Assembly (NCBI GenBank): GCA_963761615.1
Contig: CAVXGU010000004.1
Location: 186,001 to 250,000, forward strand
Reading direction: 5' to 3'
Length of the DNA stretch: 64,000 bases
Origin: CAVXGU01 sp963761615
GTDB lineage: Bacteria; Acidobacteriota; Vicinamibacteria; Vicinamibacterales; CAVVIG01
Below are positions 11,266 to 18,675 of this stretch, piece after piece. The translations under genes and the position numbers were made by a program. The stretch's first letter is position 1; each line of letters begins with the position of its first letter. The notes below the pieces were generated by a model. It saw only the letters and a list, made by a program, of their open reading frames with translations. It made no database searches and was not told the DNA's origin.

Positions 11266-13743
11266 TCAGCTTGACCGCAGGGCGCCCAGTGGATCGACCC
11301 GCGTCGCGCGGCGTGCAGGAACGTAGCTCGCCGCCGCAGCGACCGCGGCGAGGATCGCGAAGACGGCCGCGAGGGTCAGCGGATCGTCCGCGCGGGTGCC
11401 GATGAGGGCCGACGCGATCACGCGGCCCAGCACCAGCACCAGCAGGAGGCCGACGGCGAGGCCGATCGCTGCGAGCCGCAGCCCCTGGCCGACGACGAGG
11501 CGGACGATGTCGCGCGGCTGCGCGCCGAGCGCGAGGCGAATCCCGATTTCCGGCCGGCGCTGGATCACGGAGTACGAGATCAACCCGTAGATGCCGATCG
11601 CGGCGAGAAACAGCGCGAGGCCGGCGAACGTGCCGAGCAGCGTCGAGGTGAAGCGCGTCTCGGACTGCGACCGCGCCACCCACTGGTCCATCGTGCGGAC
11701 CTCGGAGAGCGGCTGATCCTTGTCGAGCCCCTGCACGACCCGAGCGACGGACGGCGCCAGGGAGAGCGGATCGCCATCGGTGCGGATCGTGAACGTCATC
11801 GCGTTGTAGGTCAGCTGCGGCGGAGGCCAGTAGACCATCGGGCGCGCGCCGCCCGTCAGCGTGTACGCCTTCACGTCGGCGACGACGCCGACGATCTCGG
11901 TCGGTCCGGCGGCGCCTGCCGCGGCGCCCATGGCGACGTCGAGCCGCTGCCCCAGCGGATCGGCGCCGGGGAAGTACCGATCCGCGAGCGTCTGGTTGAT
12001 CACCACCACGTGAGCGTTGTCGTGCAGCTCGCGATCGTCGAAGAGCCGTCCGCGCAGGAGCCGCACCTGCATGGCGTCGAAGTACCCGTCGTCGCACACG
12101 CGCACGTCCGTCGTCGGTGCCTGGCCGGGTGGCGGCTCGGGCTGACCGACGATGGTGAACGACGTCGCCGCGCCGAGGCCCGCCAGCGGGAGGAAGTTGA
12201 TCGCTCCCGCCGACGCGACGCCCGGCACTGCGGCGATGCGCGCCGTCGCCTCTTCGTAGAACCGGCGGACCTCTGCCGGATCCGCGTAGCGGGCCGGCGG
12301 AAGCGAGGTGCGGGCGGTGAGGACGTGGCCGGCCGTGAAGCCTGGATCGATCGATCGCAGCGCGGCGAAGCTGCGAAGCAGGAGGCCCGCGCCGACGAGC
12401 AGGACAGCGGCGAGCGCGATCTCCGCGACGACGAAGGCCTGGCGCAGACGCCGGGCCTTCGGCCCGGCGCCAACCTGTCGTGCCACGTCCTTCAACGTCT
12501 CCTGAACCTCGACACGCGCGGCCTCGAACACCGGCGCGAGCCCGCAGACGATGGTGGTCAGGGCCGCGAGGGCGGCCGCCATCGCCAGCGCCGGGCGGCT
12601 CAGGTGCACGCTCGCCGGATCGATCAGGCCGGCGGGGCTGAGCGCGAGCAGCACGCGGAGGCCCCACCCGGCGAGGAGCAGCCCCACGCCTCCGCCCAGG
12701 ACCGCGAGCACGAGGCTTTCGGTCAGGAGCTGCCTGGCGACGCGCCGACGCGCGGCGCCGAGGGCGGTCCGGATCGCAATCTCTCCCTGGCGGGCGGCGC
12801 TCCGGGCCAGCAGCAGGTTGGCGACGTTGGCGCACGCGATGAGGAGGACGAAGAAGGCCGCGCCGGCCAGGACCAGCAGCGCCTGCCGGAGATCGCCCGA
12901 GAGCTGGTCGTGGAGGGGCACGACGCGCACGTTCCACCCGTTGTCGAACTGCGGCAGCTCGGCCGCCAGGTTCGCGGCAATGGCCGACATCTCCGACTGG
13001 GCACGCGCCACCGTGACGTCGGGTCGGAGCCGGCCGAGCACGCTGATGTAACGGCCGCGCGGCTCGCGCGCGGCGTTCGTGAACTGCAGCGGGATCCAGA
13101 GATCGGGAGGCCGGCCGACGAGCGACCCGGCCCGAATCAGAAACTGCGCGTCATCGGGCATCACGCCGACGATGGTCGTCGGCACGTCGCTCAGCTCGAC
13201 GGTCCGTCCGACGACGGCGGGATCGCCGCCGAACCGGCGTTCCCAGAGATCGCGGCTGATGAGTGCGACCGCGGCGGGGCCGGTGGCGGGCACGGCCGTG
13301 CCCGCCACCGCCGTCGCCGTCGCGTCGGTCCGCGTGAAGCCGCGGCCGAACATCGGCGAGAGGCCGAGCATGGGGAAGAGGTTCGGCTCGGCCGCGAGGA
13401 CCGCCACCTCCTCCGGATCGCCCTGGCCGGTCAGGTTTGCGCGGAAGTCGGCGAACCCGGCGAGCTGGTCGAACGACGTCGTCCGCTCGCGCCACCGCAC
13501 GAAGTTCGCCGGTCCGACGACGCTGGGCACACCCGGGCGGCGGGCGTTGCTCTCCCAGAGCACCACGAGGCGGCCCGGATCGCGGAAGGGGAGCGGCGCG
13601 ATCAGGACGGCGTCGACGACGGTGAAGATCGCGACGTTGACGCCGATGCCGAGCGCGAGGGCCATGACCGCCACGAAGGTGAAGCCCGGTGTGCGCAGGC
13701 ACAGGCGCAGCGCGTAGCGGACGTCCTGGATCAGCGTCTCCAT
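11266..13743 (-). CDS. MacB/FtsX-like ABC permease, duplicated orphan permease (ADOP) type
   Basis: This 825-residue membrane protein contains two copies of the MacB periplasmic core plus FtsX permease block. The N-terminal helix is FTFVAVMALALGIGVNVAIF, the first FtsX block includes ARSAARQGEIAIRTALGA, and the second includes the matching RRPEIGIRLALGAQ, with a final ARRATRVDPLGALR. No ATPase gene is adjacent, hence 'orphan'. Such full-length duplicated permeases are expanded in Acidobacteriota and are a main reason for the taxonomic call. The specific role is unknown; export or envelope stress functions are inferred from MacB. The ATG at 13743 gives the usual METLIQDVRYALR start. Confidence 0.92.
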   Translation of the reverse strand: METLIQDVRYALRLCLRTPGFTFVAVMALALGIGVNVAIFTVVDAVLIAPLPFRDPGRLVVLWESNARRPGVPSVVGPANFVRWRERTTSFDQLAGFADFRANLTGQGDPEEVAVLAAEPNLFPMLGLSPMFGRGFTRTDATATAVAGTAVPATGPAAVALISRDLWERRFGGDPAVVGRTVELSDVPTTIVGVMPDDAQFLIRAGSLVGRPPDLWIPLQFTNAAREPRGRYISVLGRLRPDVTVARAQSEMSAIAANLAAELPQFDNGWNVRVVPLHDQLSGDLRQALLVLAGAAFFVLLIACANVANLLLARSAARQGEIAIRTALGAARRRVARQLLTESLVLAVLGGGVGLLLAGWGLRVLLALSPAGLIDPASVHLSRPALAMAAALAALTTIVCGLAPVFEAARVEVQETLKDVARQVGAGPKARRLRQAFVVAEIALAAVLLVGAGLLLRSFAALRSIDPGFTAGHVLTARTSLPPARYADPAEVRRFYEEATARIAAVPGVASAGAINFLPLAGLGAATSFTIVGQPEPPPGQAPTTDVRVCDDGYFDAMQVRLLRGRLFDDRELHDNAHVVVINQTLADRYFPGADPLGQRLDVAMGAAAGAAGPTEIVGVVADVKAYTLTGGARPMVYWPPPQLTYNAMTFTIRTDGDPLSLAPSVARVVQGLDKDQPLSEVRTMDQWVARSQSETRFTSTLLGTFAGLALFLAAIGIYGLISYSVIQRRPEIGIRLALGAQPRDIVRLVVGQGLRLAAIGLAVGLLLVLVLGRVIASALIGTRADDPLTLAAVFAILAAVAAAASYVPARRATRVDPLGALRSS

Positions 13744-13804
13744 CGGACCCTCGATTCGACCTCGTGGCGACCGGCAGGCTCATGCTATCTCACCTGGACC
13801 GGGC

Positions 13805-13840
13805 CAAAACGGAAAAGGCCGGCGCCACGAGGCGCCGGCC
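13805..13840 (-). terminator. Rho-independent terminator of the haem/copper protein gene
   Basis: On the minus strand, a perfect 10-bp stem (GGCCGGCGCC with its complement, 13817-13840, four-base loop) is followed by TTTT, a short CCG break and TTTT (13816 down to 13806). It lies 30 bases beyond the stop codon at 13870, a textbook intrinsic terminator. Confidence 0.85.
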
Positions 13841-13869
13841 TTCGCCGGAGGTGCGCTGCCGAGGGACGG

Positions 13870-15220
13870 CTACTGCTGTTGCTGCTGCTGGCTCCGCTCC
13901 GACTGGAGCAGCTTCTGGCGGTTCGCCTGCTCGGTCTTGAAGTCCTCGTCGTTCATGTAGACGATGTTGATCCACGCGTGGGCCATCTCGTCGACGGTCC
14001 GGTCGCCCCAGCCGACCCACTGGTTGGGATCGGGGTTGCTCTTCTTGGCCGAGGTGTTGTCGTGCCACGCCGTCACCTTCAGGATCGTGCCCTTCGGGAG
14101 GAGCGGCGCGGCGTCGTCCGCGTAGACGTAGGTCGTCATCCAGTTGAAGTTGAAGTCGCTGACGAGGCTGATGATCTGCTTCTGGCCGGTCGGCAGGATC
14201 GCGTCGAGCTCCATCGCCTGCCCGCGCAGGTGCATGTGCGCCTGGAAGCTCTCGATGCGCGCCGGCTGGCGGAGCAGGGTGAAGCCCTCGGCCATCGAGA
14301 TGGAGTTGGGACGGATGTCGAGGTTGCCGAGGGCGGCCGGAACGAGCGACAGCGTGACGCGGTACTTCGGTTCTTCGCCCTTCGGGTAGAAGTAGATCCC
14401 CATCTGGACCTTGCTGGTGATCTCCTCGCCCGCCTGCGAGTAGTGGATGTCCCAGTGGAACTTCGATCCCGGCAGCAGCAGCTTGCCGGTGCCGGGCCGC
14501 ATCAGCTCGCCCTGCTTGCCGACGGCCCATTCCATGAACGGTGTGGGCAACCCGAACGCGGCCGGCGTGTCGGGCTCGGTCTGCTCGAGGTAGGCGATGG
14601 CGTGATGCGTGATGCGGCGGCCCTGGAGGGTCGCCGGACGGATCTCGATCGCCCGCACCCAGCGCGGCTCGGTGATGCCGGACGGGGTGACGCGCTCGTC
14701 CCATGCGTCCTGTGCGACCGCCGGCATCGTGAAGGGATACGACTCGATGATCAGAATCCGGCTCCTTCTGGCCGAACAGCGGCGCGAAGGTCCAGCCCTG
14801 GTCGTCGGGCCACTGCACGGCCGGCGGCATGTCCTTCGGGTCGCCCTGCGGCGCACCCCCGTCGATCCAGTGGACGATCGTGGCGACCTGCTCGTCGGTC
14901 AGCGACCGGTCGTTCTTGAACTTCTGGATGCCGACGGTCTTGTCGATCTGCCACGGCGGCATCTGCCGGTCCGCGACGCGCGCGCGGATGTCGCGGACCC
15001 ACGGCCGCGCCTGCGCGTACGTCTCGAGCGACATCGGCGCCACCGAGTTCGCCCGGTGGCAGGAGTCGCACTTCTCCTGGAAGATCGGCGCGACGTCCTT
15101 GCTGAACGTCGGCGTCGTTGCGTCGGCTGCCAGGGCCAGCCCCGGCAGCGTGAGGATCGCGCCGAGCGCCACCAGGCCGACTCCGGCGGTGCGCACGCGT
15201 CCCGCTTTCACTCGCGTCAT
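13870..15220 (-). pseudogene. Secreted c-type cytochrome fused to a copper type II monooxygenase-like domain; one frame break
   Basis: The ATG at 15220 follows AAGGAG at good spacing. A signal peptide ends near ALA-ADA. A haem site CDSCH comes next, within a cytochrome segment that includes APMSLETYAQARPW and QMPPW. The downstream two thirds look like peptidylglycine/dopamine-type copper monooxygenases, with candidate ligands in THHAIAYL, FHWDIHYS, AHMHLRGQ and AWHDNT. Reading shifts frame near 14758-14762, after GQKEP: the upstream frame loses sense and the sense frame resumes at ILIIESYPF. One inserted base would explain it. A poly-glutamine tail ends the protein. The reaction is unknown; periplasmic redox chemistry is inferred. 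Confidence 0.8.
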
Positions 15221-15241
15221 GTGGTGCTCCTTTTATCCCCT

Positions 15242-15265
15242 GCGGTGGGGCCCCACCCCCACCGC
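15242..15265. repeat. Hairpin element GCGGTGGGG / CCCCACCGC, copy 1
   Basis: Nine-base perfect arms with a six-base loop lie 21 bases upstream of the haem/copper gene start. A second copy is at 15325-15347 and a variant at 40521-40544, so this is a repeated element rather than a gene-specific site. Confidence 0.75.
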
Positions 15266-15324
15266 TCCGATCCGCCGCATTTGCGTCCCTCGGCCTCGAG
15301 CGTAGACTCTCGGCCTCGGGACTT

Positions 15325-15347
15325 GCGGTGGGGCCTCACCCCACCGC
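15325..15347. repeat. Hairpin element GCGGTGGGG / CCCCACCGC, copy 2
   Basis: Nine-base perfect arms around CCTCA, 14 bases beyond the stop of the secreted protein gene that ends at 15362. It may also serve as that gene's transcription terminator, although no T-tract follows. Confidence 0.75.
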
Positions 15348-15361
15348 GGACCGATCTTTCC

Positions 15362-16222
15362 TTACTTGATGCTCACCTTGACGTAGGTGTTCGTCCAGCA
15401 GCACTGGAATCCGCCGCCGCCTTCACCGGATTCGTCGTTCGCCTGCACCCGCAGGAGGTAGTCGCCGGGCGCGTCGAATTTCGCCGTGCTGGTCACCATG
15501 CCACCCTGCGTCGTCACGGGAAGGCGCGCCTTGTCGAAGATCACGTGCCCCGGGCCGCGGAACTTGTGGAGGGAGATGGTCGCGACCGTCGAGCCCACCT
15601 TCGCCGTCGTCGCCGTCTGCTCGGTCGTCGAGCCTTTCTTGTCTTCCGCCCAGACCGTGATCGCGACCGGTTCGTTCACGGCACCCGTGTAGGACGCCGC
15701 GACGCCGACCGGCGGTCCGGTCACCTTGGCGCCGCCCTCGGCGAACCACAGCACGGGCGGGGTATTGCCCATCCCGCGCTCGATGAACGGCGTCACGGAG
15801 TACGCCTTGTTCAGGCTCAGGGGGATCGTCTGCTCCTCGCCGCCCGACTTGATCGTCCAGGTGATCGCCTTGCTGCCGAAGTCCTTGGGCACCTTGATCG
15901 TGAAGACGCCCCACTGCCGCCCGGTCTCGAAGAAGGTGGGCTGGCCCTGGTCCGGGCCGCCGGGGTCGACGCGGTTGTCCGGGCCGACCGGAATGTCCAT
16001 CGTCTCGCGGCCGTTCCGGTTGTAGTACCCCACGAGCAGCGAATAGCTGCCATCGTCGTTCTGGTACCACCCCTCGAAGGCGGGTGTCACGCTCGTGCCG
16101 CGCTCGCGCGGCGGACTCAACGGGAGGCGCTGCGGCGCCTGGGCCAGCCCCACCGTGACGCCGAGTCCGCCGACGCCGAGCACCACCGCCGCCATTCGGG
16201 CCGCTGACCTGAAGTTTGCCAT
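15362..16222 (-). CDS. Secreted protein of unknown function
   Basis: About 286 residues from the ATG at 16222; a TTG at 16243 would add seven residues. The N-terminal signal peptide (ARMAAVVLGVGGLGVTVGLAQA) predicts export. The mature part is beta-rich with FEGWYQNDDGSYSLLVGYYNRN, a WFAEGG segment, FDAPGDYLLRVQAND, and a C-terminal CCWTNTYVKV with adjacent cysteines. I do not assign a named family. The gene lies upstream of the haem/copper protein on the same strand, but hairpins and about 140 bases separate them. Confidence 0.75.
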   Translation of the reverse strand: MANFRSAARMAAVVLGVGGLGVTVGLAQAPQRLPLSPPRERGTSVTPAFEGWYQNDDGSYSLLVGYYNRNGRETMDIPVGPDNRVDPGGPDQGQPTFFETGRQWGVFTIKVPKDFGSKAITWTIKSGGEEQTIPLSLNKAYSVTPFIERGMGNTPPVLWFAEGGAKVTGPPVGVAASYTGAVNEPVAITVWAEDKKGSTTEQTATTAKVGSTVATISLHKFRGPGHVIFDKARLPVTTQGGMVTSTAKFDAPGDYLLRVQANDESGEGGGGFQCCWTNTYVKVSIK

Positions 16223-16329
16223 GGACCGTCGATTATCCGACAAGTCCGTGTGTTCAGATGAGAGAAATGCGAGGCCGTCCGGAAAGCGGGCCGGGCGGGA
16301 CCGGTCGTAAAGGTTGCGTAAGCCAGGGC

Positions 16330-16352
16330 GGGCGCCGGTCCGGCCGGCGCCC
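16330..16352 (-). terminator. Strong hairpin after the FAD oxidase gene
   Basis: A perfect 9-bp stem GGGCGCCGG / CCGGCGCCC with a five-base loop, 15 bases past the stop at 16367. No clear T-tract follows, so intrinsic termination is probable but not certain. Confidence 0.5.
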
Positions 16353-16366
16353 GCGCAGCCGCGCCG

Positions 16367-17749
16367 CTACTTGTTCGCCGGCTTGACGTTCTGGTTCACC
16401 CGGAACAGGTTCATCGGGTCGTACCGCTTCTTGATCTCCGCCAGCCGGGCGTAGTTCTCGCCGTAGGTGGCGCGGACCCGGTCATTGCCCTCGTCCATCA
16501 TGAAGTTCACGTACGCGCCGCCGGCCGAGTACGGGTGCACGGCGTCCCAGTAGTCGCGGGCCCACTTCGTGATCTTCTCCCGGTTGGCGGGGTCGGGGTC
16601 GACCCCGACGATGACCTGCGACCACTTCGCATCCCGATACGCCCAGGGCGTCGCGGTATTGGAGACGCGGCTCGCCGCCCCGTCGATCGGATACAGGTGC
16701 ATCGTCGACCACATCGAGGGCAGTTGCGAGGCGTGCTCGACGTTCAGCGCGATGGCCTCGTCGCTCAGCTCGCGCACGAAGTCGGACTTCCAGTACCACT
16801 GCAGGCCAGGGGGATAGAGCGCGTCGAACATGCTCTGCAGGATCGGATGCGGAATCGGCCCCACCATGTCGAGCGCCGGTTTCTTGAAGGTCCGGATCGG
16901 CTCGAACACCAGCTCCGCCTCGCTCAGCGGCCCGGTGTAGCACCAGACGATGCCACACATCTTCTTGTTGTGAAGGTGCTCCGGGAAGGGCGGCGCCGGC
17001 GGCACGGTGAGAAACGCGAAGAAGCCGTTGAGGGCCGTCGGCGCGGCCACGATGAATCCGCGGTACCAGCGCATCATCTCGGCGGCGTCCTCGAGCGGCC
17101 AGAGCATCGGGCCTGCATAGTCGGTCTGGATCGGATGGGCCTTGAACAGAAAGGAAGTCACGACGCCGAAGTTGCCGCCGCCGCCTCGGATGGCCCAGAA
17201 GAGGTCCTGGTGCTCGTTGGCATCGACCGTCACGACGCTCCCGTCGGCGAGCACCATGTCGGCCGCGAGGAGGTTGTCGATCGTGAGCCCGCACTGCCGC
17301 GTCAGATACCCGATGCCGCCGCCGAGCGTCAGCCCGCCGACGCCGGTCGTCGAGATGAAGCCGGTCGGCACGGCCAGGCCGAAGGGATGCGTCGCGTGAT
17401 CGACGTCTCCCCAGACGGTTCCGCCGCCCACGAGCACGGTCCGCTTCTTCGGGTCGACGCGGACGTACCGGATCGGCGAGAGATCGATCACCAGGCCGTC
17501 GTCGCAGACGCCGAGTCCGGCCGCGTTGTGGCCGCCGCCGCGGATCGAGGCGACGACGTCATTGTCCCGCGCGAAGTTCACGGCCGTGATGACGTCGGCG
17601 GTGTCCACGCATCGCGCGATGAGCCGCGGCCGCCGGCTGATCATCCCGTTGTAGACCGCGCGGGCCTCGTCGTAGCCGGGATCCCCGGGCCCGATGAGCG
17701 CGCCGCGCAAGCTGGCTTTGAAGCCGGCGATCGACGATTCGTTCAACAT
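16367..17749 (-). CDS. FAD-linked oxidase (berberine bridge enzyme-like, FAD_binding_4 plus BBE)
   Basis: A 460-residue flavoenzyme starting at the ATG at 17749, which follows GGGAGGA at ideal spacing; the longer frame upstream is not needed. The FAD domain shows SIRGGGHNAAGLG with His74 as the expected 8-alpha-histidyl attachment residue, then VGGGTVWGDVDHAT and GGLTLGGGIGYLTRQCGL. The cysteine used by bicovalent members is not obvious: the equivalent segment reads GLTIDNLL. The C-terminal YGENYARLAEIKKRYDPMNLF with a terminal NQN is typical of BBE enzymes. There is no signal peptide. It probably oxidises an alcohol, sugar or secondary metabolite. It follows the methyltransferase-like gene by 46 bases and is probably in the same operon. 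Confidence 0.9.
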   Translation of the reverse strand: MLNESSIAGFKASLRGALIGPGDPGYDEARAVYNGMISRRPRLIARCVDTADVITAVNFARDNDVVASIRGGGHNAAGLGVCDDGLVIDLSPIRYVRVDPKKRTVLVGGGTVWGDVDHATHPFGLAVPTGFISTTGVGGLTLGGGIGYLTRQCGLTIDNLLAADMVLADGSVVTVDANEHQDLFWAIRGGGGNFGVVTSFLFKAHPIQTDYAGPMLWPLEDAAEMMRWYRGFIVAAPTALNGFFAFLTVPPAPPFPEHLHNKKMCGIVWCYTGPLSEAELVFEPIRTFKKPALDMVGPIPHPILQSMFDALYPPGLQWYWKSDFVRELSDEAIALNVEHASQLPSMWSTMHLYPIDGAASRVSNTATPWAYRDAKWSQVIVGVDPDPANREKITKWARDYWDAVHPYSAGGAYVNFMMDEGNDRVRATYGENYARLAEIKKRYDPMNLFRVNQNVKPANK

Positions 17750-17794
17750 GCGTCCTCCCAATTGCGATCGTGGTGGAAGAGAAGTCGGGTGCAC

Positions 17795-18577
17795 TCAGTG
17801 ACGCCCGGGCTGGCGGAGCTCCGGCGCGTGGAGCGGCGATGCCCCGCGGCGCCCCTTCGTGAGCGGCACGAGCATCGGCACCTCGTCGCGGTAGCGGCGG
17901 TACGTGTCGCCGTGGTACGTCACCAGGTCGTGCTCCTCGAACTGCAGCGCGACGAGGATGTACCCGGTGGTCGCCACGGCGAAGATCAGGTGCCCGGTCG
18001 ACATCTGCGGCGTGGCCCAGAAGGCGAGGAGGAACCCGAGCATGATCGGATGGCGGACGAAGCGGTAGAACCCGCGCGTCGTGAAGGGCAGCGGTTCGTA
18101 CGGCGTCTTCGCGAAGTTCGAATACACCTGCCGCAGGCCGAACAGATCGAAGTGGTTGATGAGGAAGGTCGACGTCAGCACGATGAGCCAGCCCAGCCAG
18201 AACAGGCCGTTCGCCACCGCCGCGGCGGCGGGGTTGTCGATGGCCCAGACGGTGCCCGGGATCGGCCGCCACTGCCAGAACAGCAGGATCAGGAGCAGGC
18301 TCGCCAGCAGCACGTAGGTGGTCCGCTCGATCGCCCGCGGCACGAGCCGGGTCCACCACCGTTTGAAGGCGGGCCGGGCCATGACGCTGTGCTGGACGGC
18401 GAACAGACCCAGCAGCAGCGCGTCGATCGCGAGCGCGCCCGCCAGGCCTCCCGGCGTTCCGGAGTCGATCGACTTCGGGACCGGGATGCCTCCCACGAAA
18501 CCGATGGCGTACAGGAACGTGCCGAGGAACACCGTGTAGGCGACGGCGCCGTATGCCAGGCCGAGCAGCTGCATCAT
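17795..18577 (-). CDS. mddA: Methanethiol S-methyltransferase-like membrane protein (NnrU/isoprenylcysteine methyltransferase superfamily)
   Basis: A 260-residue polytopic membrane protein. The block FAVQHSVMARPAFKRWW, then ERTTYVLLASLLLILLFWQW and FYRFVRHPIMLGFLLAFW, matches the NnrU/MddA branch of the membrane methyltransferases. The C-terminal E-E-H-D and Y-x-x-Y-x-x-x-VP end is the superfamily's SAM-binding region. MddA enzymes methylate methanethiol to dimethyl sulfide; that substrate is inferred from family resemblance. The first of two adjacent ATGs (18577) follows GGGAGGA. Three heptameric repeats lie about 70-100 bases upstream. The FAD oxidase follows. Confidence 0.75.
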   Translation of the reverse strand: MMQLLGLAYGAVAYTVFLGTFLYAIGFVGGIPVPKSIDSGTPGGLAGALAIDALLLGLFAVQHSVMARPAFKRWWTRLVPRAIERTTYVLLASLLLILLFWQWRPIPGTVWAIDNPAAAAVANGLFWLGWLIVLTSTFLINHFDLFGLRQVYSNFAKTPYEPLPFTTRGFYRFVRHPIMLGFLLAFWATPQMSTGHLIFAVATTGYILVALQFEEHDLVTYHGDTYRRYRDEVPMLVPLTKGRRGASPLHAPELRQPGRH

Positions 18578-18629
18578 CGCGTCCTCCCATCACACGTCGG
18601 CAGGAAGATTCCCGCCGCGACCGGGAGGA

Positions 18630-18675
18630 AGGCTACGCGACCCGCCGTTCGCGAAGCGTTCGCTCAAGCGTTCGC
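18630..18675 (-). promoter_or_regulatory. Candidate SARP operator: three CGTTCGC heptamers
   Basis: Exact CGTTCGC copies lie at 18646-18652, 18657-18663 and 18669-18675, starting 11 and 12 bases apart (GCGAACG on the coding strand of mddA). SARP/BTAD regulators bind direct heptamers at about 11-bp period placed just ahead of the -10 box. A weak TAGCCT (18635 down to 18630) sits 10 bases past the last copy. The repeats overlap the stop codon of the SARP-type gene itself. Confidence 0.5.
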
